From NCBI GenBank assembly GCA_001510575.1, contig LNGK01000017.1:131194-195193 (forward strand): a DNA stretch of 64,000 bases. The letters run 5' to 3'. This document shows, piece by piece, positions 10,961 to 22,292 of this stretch; the stretch's first letter is position 1, and every line of letters starts with the position of its first letter. The translations under genes were made by a program, and so were the position numbers. The stretch is from Knoxdaviesia capensis. Lineage: Eukaryota; Ascomycota; Sordariomycetes; Microascales; Gondwanamycetaceae. The notes beneath the pieces are model-generated. The model searched no databases. It was given only the letters and a program-made list of their open reading frames with translations, and was not told the DNA's origin.

Positions 10961-12043
10961 ATGTCCAAATCCGCTTCTCTCGCCTTAATCGCTGTCCTCA
11001 GTGCTGGAGGCGGTGCCGCTCTAACCACAGCCATGTACTCTCTCCGATCGTCTGACAAGAAGGCCACCATGGCCCCCGTCGTCTCCCCCGCGCAACAAAC
11101 CTACGTCCCCCCCTCGGCGAACCCCACGCTCCCGTTCCCGCAGTCGCCCTCGCAGATAATCTCCGGCCCTCCGGCCCCGCTGCCCAGCATGCCGTCGGTG
11201 CCTGCTTCTGCCGGGACGCCGGTCGACCCGGCCGGCCTCTTCGAGTACGGCTTCCCGGGCCCCGTCTCCGACATCGCCGCGCGCGCCGCCCTGGTGTCCA
11301 GCTACGACCGCCGCCTGCGCAACCCGCACTGGGTGGTCGAGCACATCACGCCCGAGTCGCTCGCCACGCGCGGCGGCGACCGCAAGCACAGCGTGTTCCT
11401 CGAGGACGACAGCGTGCCGGCCAAGTTCCGCGCGTCGCTCAAGGACTACTTCCGCAGCGGCTACGACCGCGGCCACCAGGTGCCCGCCGCCGACGCCAAG
11501 TGGAGCCAGGCCGCCATGGACGACACCTTCTTCCTGACCAACATGTGCCCGCAGGTCGGCGACGGCTTCAACCGCGACTACTGGGCCCACTTCGAGGACT
11601 TCTGCCGCCGCCTGACCCAGCGCTACCCCAGCGTGCGCATCGTCACGGGGCCGCTGTACCTGCCGCGCCGCGACCCGGCCGACAACAAGTGGTACGTGCG
11701 CTACGAGATGATCGGCTCGCCGCCGTCCGTCGCCGTGCCGACCCACTTCTACAAGGTCATCTTCGCCGAGGACGGCCGCAGGGACGGGCCCGTCGCCATC
11801 GGCGCCTTCGTGCTGCCCAACGCCGTCATCCCCAACGACAAGCCGCTGACCGACTTCGAGGTCCCCGTTGAGGCCGTCGAGCGCGCCAGCGGCCTCGAGT
11901 TCGCGGCCAAGTTGCCGGTCCAGCGCCGCCGCCGCCTGTGTGCCGATACCCAGTGTGCCATTGTGGTCAAGGAGTACGCGGATCGCCAGAAGGCGTTTGC
12001 GAAGGGCGGCCAACAGCAACAGATTCCCGCGCCGCGGAAGTAG
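10961..12043 (+). CDS. NUC1: Mitochondrial endonuclease G / Nuc1
   Basis: DNA/RNA non-specific nuclease of the beta-beta-alpha-metal superfamily, located in the mitochondrial intermembrane space and linked to mtDNA processing and cell death. Single exon, 360 residues, against about 330 for yeast Nuc1. A hydrophobic N-terminus (ASLALIAVLSAGGGAAL) can act as mitochondrial signal-anchor. A proline-rich linker follows to about residue 85. The catalytic domain includes the signature YDRGHQVPAADAKW, where the His is the general base, and LTNMCPQ...FNRDYWAHFE, which contains the metal-binding Asn. Later family motifs include VRIVTGPLYLP and VPTHFYKVIF. All key residues are present, so the enzyme should be active. 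The C-terminus ends in a short basic tail. Confidence 0.95.
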   Translation: MSKSASLALIAVLSAGGGAALTTAMYSLRSSDKKATMAPVVSPAQQTYVPPSANPTLPFPQSPSQIISGPPAPLPSMPSVPASAGTPVDPAGLFEYGFPGPVSDIAARAALVSSYDRRLRNPHWVVEHITPESLATRGGDRKHSVFLEDDSVPAKFRASLKDYFRSGYDRGHQVPAADAKWSQAAMDDTFFLTNMCPQVGDGFNRDYWAHFEDFCRRLTQRYPSVRIVTGPLYLPRRDPADNKWYVRYEMIGSPPSVAVPTHFYKVIFAEDGRRDGPVAIGAFVLPNAVIPNDKPLTDFEVPVEAVERASGLEFAAKLPVQRRRRLCADTQCAIVVKEYADRQKAFAKGGQQQQIPAPRK

Positions 12044-12634
12044 ATACACAAGCCCGGGAAGACGGTTCATCTTCTTTTCTTTCCCTTTTAAACCTTTCGT
12101 TATAGTTTCTTCTTTTCCTTCCTCTGTGCATTATTCCTCCGCGGGTTGGCGTTTTGCGATGGGATTCTCTTTTTCATTCTTGCATCGGGTATTACTTTTT
12201 TGTTTCTTCATAAAGCCGAGCAACGGAGCATTGCAGCCAAACAGAGCTACTACTCGCTAGATAGATGGATATCTTGAATAGACTGTGCTTGTCACAACTG
12301 TCCATTCGTTTTTGCAGTCTGCACTCTGCAGCACGTTGTGTTCGGTGAATAGCCATGTCCCACGTGAATCTTGTCTCGCTCGGTATCCTTGGTATTCACC
12401 ATTCCCTATTATTACACTCAACAAAGCGAGTGCTAAATCTGGACCCCAACGCCGCCGTTTCCCTCCCAGGCCAATAACACCAAGATCACAAAAAGGGGGA
12501 ACTCTTACAAAAACACTCCCGTAACGTAAACGACATGTGAACTCCACGCTAGCCACCCCATCTGATACAAAGACCGAATCAGTTTTTTTTGTTGTTTACT
12601 CTTCAAGTTCCCCCAAATCTCGCATACACCATCA
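12044..12634. other. Convergent 3' region nuc1 / pfs2
   Basis: 591 bp between stop codons, T-rich just after nuc1, otherwise mixed. Nothing beyond 3' UTRs is visible. Confidence 0.55.
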
Positions 12635-14789
12635 TCACCGCGCCCGACCGTAGTTCCCACGTCCCTGCTCCTGCCGCAGACTCTCTTCCTGGGAGGGCAG
12701 CGGCGCACGGCGCCGGTTCGTGTCGTAGTCGCCGTCATAGTCGCCACCACCACCACCGCCGCCGCCTCCTCCCCGGTTCGCAGGCGGCGGGGGCGGGGGA
12801 GGCGGAGGGATCGCAAACCCGGGGATGCCGCCGAGGCCGGGCATGCCGGGCGGGGGGACAAATCCGGGGGGCAGTGATCCCGGCGGGAGAGAGCCCGGCG
12901 GCGGCGGAATAGGCACGCCGGCCTTCTGCATCATCTCGGCCAGTTTGGCGATATCGGCAGGGTTGGACGGGTCGAGACCCGCTAGGGCCGGGCCGCCGTT
13001 CAGGCCAGGGAGCGGGAACGGCGGGGGCACTGCACCGCCAACACCGGGGATCATAGGCGGCGGGGGCGGAATCGGGAAGCCACCGGGCCCCGGCGCACCA
13101 CCAGCTTGCAGCGGGAGGCCCGGGATGCGCGGGAACCCGCCAATGCCGGGCAGCGCCGGGCCCGCGGCACCACCCGCGCCCTTGATCGGCATCTTCTGGT
13201 CGACCAGGCCGTCCATCTCATCGTCCAGCTCCTGTTCCTCCTCGTCCTGCCGCTGCGGCCGGAACCCGCGCTTATCCCAGCCGCCGCCGCCGACGCCGCC
13301 GCCGCCGGCCTCGCCGCCAATGTGGTAGCGGTCCTTCTTCCAGTCCGAGTCGCCGGGGCGCGCGCGCGCCCAAAACCGCGTCAGCCGGTCCTTGGAGCCA
13401 GACGCGAGAATGTGGCCGAGCGGGTGCCAGTCCAGCGACCAGATGGCCAGGTCGTGCGCAAACGGCACGCGGTGGGCCGGGTAGATGCTCTGGGCGGGCG
13501 CCGACGACGGGTCGGCGCTGTCGTAGGGGGCCAGGCCGCTCGCGTGGCCGGGCGGCGTGTTGGGCTCGTCGAGAAGGTAGTGGAAGAGCGAGCCGTCGTG
13601 GCCGCCCGTGCTGAGCAGGTTGGCGTGGGTGGGGTGCCACGTGAGGGTGGAGATGTCCTTGTCGTGGCCCTTGAGAAGGCAGATGTCGCGCATCATGCGC
13701 AAGTCAAACACACGCGCTGTCTGGTCGCGTGCCGATGTCGCAAGGCAGTTGCCGCGCAGCTTCTCGAACAGGGTCTTCGTGATGGTGTTCTTGTGGCCGT
13801 GCAGGGTGGTCAGGCACCGGGCGGTGCGGGGATCCCACAGTTTCACCAGGTGGTCCTTCGATCCGGACACCAGCAGGCCCTTGGTTGGGTGCCAGTCGCA
13901 GGTTTTGACGTCCCAGCCGTGGCTCTTGAGGACCGACTCCTCGGCGCCGGCGGCGAAGTCGAAGATCTTGAGGGTCGAGTCGTCGCTGGCGGTGACAAAC
14001 TTGGAGTCGTTGGGGCTAAAAGAAAGGTCGCAGATGGGGTCGGTGTGGGCAGCAATGCTCTCGAGGTTGTTGAAGTTCGGCTGCCAGTACTTGATCAGGC
14101 CGTCGTGGTCGCCGGAGATCAACCAGTCGTCGTTGTGGGAGTAGCAGAGGGCACGGATGGCCGAGTCGTGAGCCTGCATTATGGTCTCAAAGTTGAAGCC
14201 AGTGCCGTTCCAAAGCGTGAACTCGCCACTGCTGGACGCGGTCAGCAGACGCCGGCCTTCGGGGGTCCACCGTACGACGTAGACGGGGTGTTTGATTTTG
14301 TTGAGGGAGGAGTGGAGGTGTTTGACGGGGACGGAGTCTGCGGCGTTCGTAACTCGGGCTGCGGGGGGGAGAAGCTGTAGCAGAGAAAGGGCGGTTGGCA
14401 TTAGCAGTGGATCGAGAAGCTACACAACTGGGAGATGGCGAAGATACTCACGTCGACGATGTAGCTTGGGCTGGGCCGTTCATGCTCGCCGATGTATGAG
14501 CCTTTGTACTTGGCGACGCGGTGTTGCATCCAATGCACCACGGTTGAGCCATAGTCGGTGACGGGTCCTAAACCTAGAGTTAGCAATTGACAACAGAAAC
14601 GACTGCACAAGGGCAAGGCAGATACTCACGCCGACCACGGGCTCTATATCCGTCTCCTCCACCGCCGCGATCGCCCCGGTCTCCGCGATCACCACGGTCG
14701 CCGCGATCGCGATGGTCTCCGCGCTCCGGCCGATCGCCGTAGTCGCCGCCACCCCCTCCTCCTCCACCAGCTCTGGATTCATATGCCAT
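12635..14789 (-). CDS. PFS2: Polyadenylation factor subunit 2 (WD40, WDR33-like)
   Basis: WD40 scaffold of the cleavage and polyadenylation factor, which in WDR33 also contacts the AAUAAA signal. Exons 14789-14630, 14567-14452 and 14374-12635 give 671 residues. The N-terminus is glycine-rich with a DRG repeat (about residues 28-41). Conserved motifs follow: PVTDYGSTVVHWM, SYIGEHERPSPSYIVD, then WD repeats (HPVYVVRWTPEGRRLL, HDSAIRALCYSHNDDWLISG, HTDPICDLSFSPND, HGWDVKTCDWHPTKG, HKNTITKTLF, HDKDISTLTWHPTH, LAIWSLDWHPLGH). The C-terminal 200 residues are proline/glycine-rich with many PPPP runs, as in WDR33. The first two exons are needed for the conserved YGSTVVHW region; starting at the long frame alone would drop them. 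Confidence 0.95.
14650..14735 (-). repeat. DRG-coding repeat in pfs2 exon 1
   Basis: Short imperfect GC-rich tandem repeat of about 9 bp, coding Asp-Arg-Gly units (DRGDRGDRGDRG) in the disordered N-terminus of Pfs2. Slippage here would change protein length in steps of three residues. Confidence 0.75.
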
Positions 14790-17616
14790 GGCGCTAGACC
14801 ATGGGCACTGAAAACAGAGAGATTAAATCGTGAATCTGTATGGCTGTTGAAGGTACTGAGATCAAGCTTCGCTTTTCAGAGGGAGTTGAAGCTAAGATGA
14901 AGGGTATCTATCGTATAGTCAAGAGAGGGAACGATAAGTAGAAAATAAGGGAGAAGAAGAAAAGAACTAGCAGTAAGAACGGAGAAGATAATAATCTTTA
15001 AGAGGATAAACACAATGCCAGAAATAAATAAATAGGCTTTGAAGTAAGAACGTGTTTACAGAAATGTCGTGTGTAGGTCAAATGTTAAAATGGTGAAGCT
15101 CAATCCAGGAACCCAAAAAAAAGGTTAAGCACCGGCAAAATGATACCAGGCCAATTATACTAGTACGCTGTTAGTAAGGGTTAAACCCTAGCAATCGAAG
15201 CTCAATTCCTGGTTCCAAACATGCAGATGCAGCTGCATTGAGTTCCACCTTTTTATTATTTCTTTTGCATCCACCCAGCCAATCTATGCTGCAGATGGCC
15301 CAAAGCAGTATTTCTGCAGTGGCATTTGTGTGGTTGCGGGCTTGGTTCTTGATGTTTGCGAAAAGCCGGCTCGTATCGCGCTGGCTGCACGTTGGACACG
15401 ATGATGATGCAAGAGATGCAGGAGGAGAGCAGGAAGCAGGCGGTTGGAGGTTGGTGGTTCCGGTTTCCAAGTCTTTGCATATATGATAAGAGAAGGGAGC
15501 CAAAACCGAAGAGCTCTGGCTGGTGGGGGGGCCTGCAGGAGGCCTGAAGGAGATATATGTATTGAAGTTGGCGGCATGTAGTGAGGTGCAAGACCGGATT
15601 CAGATGCAGTACAGATATACATCCAAGACGATAATGGCAAGCCAGGACAGACGTATGTTGAAAGACTTCAACTTTGCAGAGTATCCTCCATGACATGTTA
15701 GTATCACGACCCAAGAGCATCAGACAGGCCCGCTGGTGAGACTGTGCCCCCCTCAGGTATAGCTCGAGTCTTCACATGCTTTTTCGCCATATCCAAAGTC
15801 ACGACACGTCCAGATAAAAGCAATAAAAACAATAAAAATAAAAAAGTTCCCGTGCCATTCCATTCCAGCACCATGCACTGAATTCCTGGAGGGGCAAATT
15901 GGCATGGGATTTGGCCTCCCTCGCAATATGGGCAGACACGCACAAAAAGCGGAATGGATGGGGACACCAGGGAGGTAGATCAGTCAAGATACTCATTGTG
16001 CGTGTACACGCTGTAACCTCCATGGCTTAAATCCTCTCTTATGTGTAGCTTCGACTCTGCTTCTCTGGTCTTGTTCTCGATCCGTTTCGTTTCAGTGGCG
16101 GCCCTTTGTCCGCACCAAGACTCAATTGACTTGACCGCACCACGCCAGTGGCTTTTTTTTACCCCAACTTTTTTCGTTTTTTCTGCTCTGTTATTTTTGA
16201 CAGCTTGAAATATATATAAAATCTCCTTCAATCTTCAGAAGGGAAAAAAAAACCACCACGGCATCTCCAATTTTTCTCGCCGAGCCTCGGTCTCGTTGGC
16301 GGTGTCGAAATCTAGAATCACCATCCACGGAGCGGCGCACACATTTTCTTCCCGTTGGCGTGGCTTTGCACTTTCCAGCTAAAGTGACGTTTGTTCTCTA
16401 AAGCCGTGCAGACCCGACGTCGTACACCCAGGAAAAGAAACTGCAAGACACCCGCCGATCGCGACGTGAAGCTCGGAGTGCCAGCATCACCGGCCCAGAG
16501 TCAAGGATATCTCGAGATCCAGACCCAACGACACGGTACAAACACGGAAATCAGGATACACAAGACTCACAGACAGCCCGACCTATTCTCCGGAAAATTA
16601 CGAATAAGAACCATCGGCGCAGCCCTCCCAAGCCCGCTATAGGCGTTCGCTTCTTTGCCACCATCCAGGCCCTGGAATTTTTTCTTCTTTCTTTTCGCCT
16701 CTCTGTAACGTGGGACTCGACAGGGCTCGATTCGTTCGCCTTCACTCTTTTCTTTCTTATTTTTCACCTTGGCTTCTCTGGTCTCTTCTGCTGCTTCGTT
16801 TAGTGTCGCACTGGCCCGTTAAACAACCCAGGCTCAGAAGAGTGGGAACCTCTCAAGCTTCCAAGTACCAACACCTTCATCTTTCTCTCTCTCTCTCTTT
16901 TTTATGCCTGTTTCAGCTTCTTTGACCTCCAACATATATTCTTCTACTCTTTGCTATTCCTTCCTTCGTCTTTTCAACCCTTCGATCCATAAGGAAGGAG
17001 GTCCGGCTTTGATCTGATTTGATTGTTAGCTGTGCTCTTCTTAAATCTCTTATCAGTAGTCTACGCTCTCGTCTCTCTTTTTATATCTCCTTCTCTTAAT
17101 CTTTTCTTTCAATTGCCTCCTCCTCCTCCTTCTTCTTCTTCTTCTATTTTCTACTCCCTGATTTGAATTCCGAGCTTCCTCTCTCTTCTCATCTCCTGAT
17201 ATCATCCTCTCCATCCCTCAGTTGCTGCTCCCACCAATCCAATCCCGCCCTGGAACCTATTACTTCAGTATCACCGTCACATTGGAAAAGCACTTCCCAG
17301 TTCTCCGTTTTTTAGGTTCTCTCGTCATCTTCATCTTCCCATAGCAGTCCTGACTAAGAACTGAACCCCCCGAAGCGCAATTGCGGTTTCTTCGTCATTC
17401 CCGCCAAAGACGTCCAGAGCTTAGCTAAAGCTTCCCCGCGCCTTGTGGTACCGATTATTCCGCCGCGCATTTCGGAAAAGATATTATCTCCCCGTCGTCC
17501 CGGAAAAGTCTCCGTTTGCTCCGTCGTGGCGTCTCCGAATTGCCGAACCCGCAAGAGACGGAACTCCGCAAAGAATCCGCCACCCAGCCAACCCCCCCGA
17601 AGGGCCGTCCAAAGCC
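14790..17616. other. Divergent intergenic region pfs2 / DGAT1
   Basis: 2.8 kb. The right half, from about 16390, becomes strongly pyrimidine-rich and holds TCC/TTC triplet runs near 17117-17145, typical of a long DGAT1 leader. An open frame starting at 17443 reads in phase into DGAT1 and could add 58 residues, but looks like leader. The left part has small overlapping frames only. No gene supported. Confidence 0.55.
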
Positions 17617-19350
17617 ATGGCCTCGGCCACAATGTCGCAAACAACCACTTCCGCCGCCCTGGCCAGCGGAATCCGTCCCGACTCCGAAGTCAGACACCGC
17701 GGAACCACTGCCAGTGCTCCCACGCCCACCTCCGAGAAAGTCTCCGGATCCACTTCTTCCTCCCCGTCGCCGCCGGCTCTGAACGGGACCGCGGCCGCCA
17801 ACTCCGCGAACGGCTCCGCCGCCGCCGCCAGCAACAAAACCCCCGAGCCGCACGCGCGCCCCGCCATCGCTTCGCTGAAGCATCGCCATGTGGCGGCCGT
17901 GCACTCCAAATCGCGGCCGTCGTGTCTCAGCCACGACGCCACCGTCGCCCCCAGTTTCCTAGGGTTCCGGAACCTGATGGTCATCGTCCTAAGTATAGCA
18001 AACTCTTTGCCTTGTCTTGCCTTGGTCCCTGTTTTTGGTTGGTGGCTGGTGGTGCTTTCGTACATGTGTAACTAACCGCCGTGTCCAGTTGCGGGAAATA
18101 TCCGGCTGATGCTGGAGAACATCCAAAAGTATGGCGTGCTCCTGTGTGTCCGGTGCCACGACTTCCGCCAACGAGACCTTGCCCTCGGCCTCTTCCTGTA
18201 CATGCTCATCCCGTGCCACCTGGTGCTCGCCTACCTGATCGAACTTGCCGCCGCCCGCCAGGCCGTCCGGCTCCGCGCCGGCAGCCCCGCCGGAAGCTCC
18301 AGCCCCACCCCGGATCAGCGCCGCCGCTTCCGCACCACGTGGCGCCTGCTGGCCCTGCTCCATGGCGTCAATGTCACCGCCGTCCTGGTCATCACCTCGG
18401 TGGTCGTGTACTTCCACATCCACCACCCGCTGATCGGCACTCTCACCGAGATGCACGCGCTGATCGTGTGGCTCAAGGCCGCCTCGTACGCCTTCACCAA
18501 CCGCGACCTGCGCTACGCCTACCTGCACCCGGAAAAGGCCGAGCTCGAGGCCCTCCCCGATCTGTACGAGCAGTGCCCGTACCCGCAGAACATCACCATG
18601 GGCAACCTGGTGTACTTCTGGTGGGCGCCGACGCTGGTGTACCAGCCGGTGTACCCGCGCACCGAGCGCATCCGCTGGGTGTTCGTCGGCAAGCGGCTGC
18701 TGGAGGTGTTCTCTCTCAGCGTGTTCATTTGGTTCTGCAGTGCGCAGTACGCCACGCCCGTGCTGCAGAACTCGCTGGCCAAGGTCGCGTCGCTGGACTT
18801 TGCGTCGATCCTCGAGCGGCTGCTCAAGCTGTCGACCATCTCGCTGGTCATCTGGCTGGCCGGCTTCTTTGCGCTGTTCCAGTCGGCGCTGAACGCGCTC
18901 GCCGAGGTCACGCGCTTCGCCGACCGCTCGTTCTACGACGACTGGTGGAACTCGGAGAGCCTCGGCGCCTACTGGCGCACGTGGAACAAGCCGGTGTACA
19001 ACTTCTTCCGCCGCCACGTGTACCAGCCCATGATCGCCCGCGGCTTCACCCACCTGCAGGCCAGCACCACCGTGTTCTTCATCTCGGCCCTGCTGCACGA
19101 GGTGCTCGTCGGCGTGCCCACCCACAACATCATCGGCGTCGCCTTCTTCGGCATGTTCCTGCAGCTGCCGCTCATCGCCATCACCGCCCCGCTCGAGAAG
19201 ATGAAGACGTCGACCGGCCGGCTGCTCGGCAACTCCATCTTCTGGATCTCGTTCACCATCTTTGGCCAGCCGTTTGCCGCGCTGATGTACTTCTACGCCT
19301 GGCAGGCCAAGTACGGCAGTGTTAGCAAGATGAACGTCACCGCCCACTGA
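17617..19350 (+). CDS. Diacylglycerol O-acyltransferase 1 (MBOAT)
   Basis: ER membrane-bound acyltransferase making triacylglycerol from diacylglycerol and acyl-CoA. Two exons, 17617-17992 and 18089-19350, give 545 residues. A Ser/Ala-rich cytosolic tail of about 110 residues leads to the DGAT1/ACAT core, with about eight to nine hydrophobic segments. Diagnostic motifs are FRNLMVIVL (before the intron), NIRLMLENIQKYG, FYDDWWNSESLGAYWRTWN (the FYxDWWN acyl-CoA motif), KPVYNFFRRHVYQPM and LLHEVLVGVPTHNI with the catalytic MBOAT His, then QPFAALMYFYAW. Length and N-terminus favour DGAT1 over a sterol acyltransferase (ARE type), the main alternative. An in-frame Met at 17443 is possible but would add basic sequence of low quality; the Met at 17617 is preferred. 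Confidence 0.88.
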
Positions 19351-19851
19351 TTTTTTCTTTTTGTGTGCCTTTTTCTTCTTTTCTTTCTTTTGCTATGTTT
19401 GATGTCTCTAGCGACTAGGTGCTGTATTGACGTTGATATTTTGCTCGACACGTTCGCTTCCTCATGTGTTTCCTTTTTCTTTTTCCTTTTTTCTTCCTTT
19501 TGTCCTTTGCTTGCTCCTCCCCCTGTGCACTTCCGACATCGGTTTAGAGCCCTTTTCTTTTTTCTGTTTCGGTAAACTTTTCTATAGACTGGGTTTGTAA
19601 GGTGAATTTGAAGCTCTTGGGCAGGATCACTATATACACATAATGGATATATATATATATATATACTTGTCACATCTTGCGGTCATTTGACAGCTCCGTG
19701 ACGAGGCCAGTAAGTCAGTCACAGAATTCGGTCACAGAACGTGTGGAAAATCAGTCAAGTCATTCATACACGTAGTATACACCTATGTCATGGTACACAA
19801 CCCGAAGATACCCAGCATGCCACCCTATTTTCAGCACCTCTCATCATCTAT
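19351..19851. other. Convergent 3' region DGAT1 / ste14
   Basis: 501 bp, very T-rich just after DGAT1 (tttcttttctttttcctttt) and holding an AT dinucleotide run. Consistent with two 3' UTRs. Confidence 0.6.
19647..19665. repeat. AT dinucleotide run
   Basis: (AT)9 in the 3' intergenic region. Simple sequence, no function assigned. Confidence 0.9.
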
Positions 19852-20721
19852 TCACCCAACAAACGGAATCTTGGTGCCCACCCGCTTGCGATACTCCTCA
19901 TACTCGCTCCCAAAGAACCGAACCAGGTAGTATTCCTCATAGCGCACGCGCGGCTTGAAGAAGCGGTACATGACATAAGCATACGCGCAGAAACACACGG
20001 TGTTGCCCAGCATCAGCTGGGTGCCAATCGCCCACCAGAAGAAGCCAAAGTAGGCCGGGTGGCGGAACACCGAGTACAGGCCGGTGGTGACCAGGGCGTG
20101 CGAGCGGGCCTGCTGGTTCTGCACCACGTGGTTGAAGCTGCGGCCGGCCTGCACCATGGCGCCCGAGCGGATGGCCTGGCACGCGACGACCAGCAGCAGG
20201 CCCAGCCCCAGCTGGAGGTGCGCGAACACCGGCGGCAGGAAGCGCGCCACCAGGCCGACGCCGGCGCCGGGCGGGGCGGGCGCAAAGTAGTGCGTCAGCA
20301 TGCACTCGGCCGACGCGCTCAGGTGCGAGACCAGGTACGCGGGGCCGTTCGCCGAGAGCAGGAACGCGCCGACGGTGGCCAGCGGGGTGTTGTAGGCGGC
20401 CGTCGTCCAGAACTCGAGGAAGTGGAACACGGCGAGCGCGGCGATGAACAGCGGCACGCGCCACAGCGGCGTGGCGGCGAACGCCAGCAGCGCGGCGGTC
20501 ACGGTGGCGGCGATGCCGGCGGCCATGCCCAGGCTGAAGGCGCGCAGCGAGATGCCGGCCAGCGAGCGCGGGCGGCCCGGCAGGAACGGCGTCATGTCGT
20601 GCGGGGCGGAGGCGCTGTCGGGGTGCAGGAACGGCGGGGGAGGGGACGGCGCCGGGTCAGTGGTCGGGGTCGCTTTGGAGGGAGAGGCCGGGCGGCCGCG
20701 GGGAGTGGCCTCGAGAGACAT
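19852..20721 (-). CDS. STE14: Protein-S-isoprenylcysteine O-methyltransferase
   Basis: ER multi-span enzyme that methylates the C-terminal isoprenyl-cysteine of CaaX proteins (Ras, pheromone precursors) with S-adenosylmethionine. Single exon, 289 residues, near the usual 240-290. A proline-rich tail (1-50) precedes five or six hydrophobic segments. The conserved C-terminal catalytic half shows AYNTPL, FNHVVQNQQARSHALVTTGL, YSVFRHPAYFGFFWWAIGTQ, then RVRYEEYYLVRFFGSEYEEY and VGTKIPFV. The RHPxYxGxxxW and EExxL...F...YxxY motifs form the SAM site and are complete. Confidence 0.95.
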   Translation of the reverse strand: MSLEATPRGRPASPSKATPTTDPAPSPPPPFLHPDSASAPHDMTPFLPGRPRSLAGISLRAFSLGMAAGIAATVTAALLAFAATPLWRVPLFIAALAVFHFLEFWTTAAYNTPLATVGAFLLSANGPAYLVSHLSASAECMLTHYFAPAPPGAGVGLVARFLPPVFAHLQLGLGLLLVVACQAIRSGAMVQAGRSFNHVVQNQQARSHALVTTGLYSVFRHPAYFGFFWWAIGTQLMLGNTVCFCAYAYVMYRFFKPRVRYEEYYLVRFFGSEYEEYRKRVGTKIPFVG

Positions 20722-22292
20722 TTCTTTTGTGGTGGCGGTGGATGTGTATGGGATGGAGGGCCGGGAGGGGGGTGTTCACTTGAGACTTTCACGGAAGACA
20801 AGAAGACCCAGAGTGAAGATGCAAGAGGAGGTGAAAGAGACAAGAAAGCCCGAGAGACGACTCACTCCCATTTATAAGTTCCCCCCAAGTCCCGGCGTCG
20901 GACTCAAGAACAATATCAAGAACACCACTCACCTGTCATCTTCAGAACTGTCATAGTCAGCCATGTTTGCCAGCTAGTCCTTCCAGAAGCACAAGAAGAA
21001 AAACCACGGCAAATCGAGGATCCCGGTCACAATCCTGTCCTTAGTATTGTTCGCAAGGCGGAACAATGCATGGCCCCCTTAGATATCAGGGGAAACGGGA
21101 AGAGAGAGACGAAGAAGGATGCGGCCCCCCAAAAAAAAGTATTGTTGTCCCGGTATTCACCCGCCTAAGTATTCCGGATCCAATGGCTTTCTCTGGAGTG
21201 CTGGAATGCTCCGAGATGCAGGTTGAATGTATGTTCGAATATGGAATTCTGGGTGTTTGTGCAGCATCCTTCTTTTGGTGATGATGGAGCGGATCTGATA
21301 GGGAAAATGCAGAAACGGCTGGAATATATCGGTGTGGCTACGGACTTTTGGTCCCGTGGTGCGTGTATTTGTTCTTTTGGTCTGCCTATTGAAGGGTTCT
21401 TGGTGCAAGAAACTTACAAGCTGGAGAGAAGGAAGGAAGGAGAGTATCGTGGATCGTGGAGTTAACGGTGATTATCTGGCAAAGCACGAGATATATAGAG
21501 GGATAGATTCTTTTTTCTTTTTTTTTAGTAACCAAAAATTAATTCTCGCTCCTCTTGAAAATGTCCATGAATATAGAATCATTTCCGGCATTTGGACGGA
21601 CGTACATCCACAGCCATGGTTCCAGAGACATGGTCACAGAGATTGCTCCTGGAGAAACTTCTGCCGGCCACATTGTCTCCGAGACGGCTGCAATCAAGAA
21701 CACGGTAGCAGGGGACGTTCCGACTGAAAGGGAATCTCTTCTGGCTTCTCTCTTGCAGATATCTTGCATCCATGGAATTTAAAGCTTATCCTCCATTCTC
21801 GATCAGGTGAATCGCGCAAGTATTTAGGGTTAGACCCTATGCACAAGAAGATATGGTCGGTGTGAAATCGTCTAGTCATGATCTTTTTCTCCTGGAGAGT
21901 CTCGTATTGGTTCGGTAGAACGGGTGTCTATTTCACCGAAACGTGTTCTCCGGAGTCACGCAAATCCAGCCAGCTGTGAGCACAGAGCAGCACACACAGG
22001 CAACGATCTCCGCAGAGCAGACATAAGACACTGGGGCACCATGTATGTTGATGTACCCCATACTATTATGTACAAAAAAATAAGCCGGCATACCCAGCGA
22101 CGGGCTGATTCTCCTTCCGCCCAGAACCGGACTCCACCTCTGTCCATCCACCTCCAGAACGTCTGCCCGCTTCGGAATATAAACGTGGTCTATTGAATCT
22201 CTCTTTAAAGAAAACTCCCCGTCCACACACCGAGCTCTTTCGTATTCCCCCCCCCCCCCCCATTATCAAAAACAATAGTTCTCCCCCGCACC
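20722..22292. other. Divergent intergenic region ste14 / acetyltransferase
   Basis: 1.57 kb. Contains small frames under 130 codons with no recognisable motif, an uninterrupted C run close to the acetyltransferase start, and no clear TATA box. No gene supported. Confidence 0.5.
22247..22261. repeat. Poly-C tract (15 C)
   Basis: Run of 15 cytosines ending 32 bp before the acetyltransferase start codon, within its likely 5' UTR. Length may vary between strains or be a sequencing artefact. Confidence 0.9.

Noticed and set aside
11021..12070. 349-codon open frame opposite nuc1
   Set aside because: Val/Arg/Gly-rich shadow of a GC-rich gene with complete nuclease motifs on the plus strand.
13106..14380. 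424-codon open frame opposite pfs2
   Set aside because: Shadow frame; the minus strand carries WD40 repeats with correct splicing.
17443..17616. Upstream in-frame extension of DGAT1 from a Met at 17443
   Set aside because: Translation is basic and unlike family N-termini; a better start is at 17617. Not excluded without 5' RNA data.
17989..19347. 452-codon open frame opposite DGAT1
   Set aside because: Shadow of GC-rich third positions; sequence is Gln/Arg/Glu-rich without domain, and the plus-strand frame is a clear MBOAT enzyme.
19741..20877. 378-codon open frame opposite ste14
   Set aside because: Shadow of the ICMT gene; no coherent domain.
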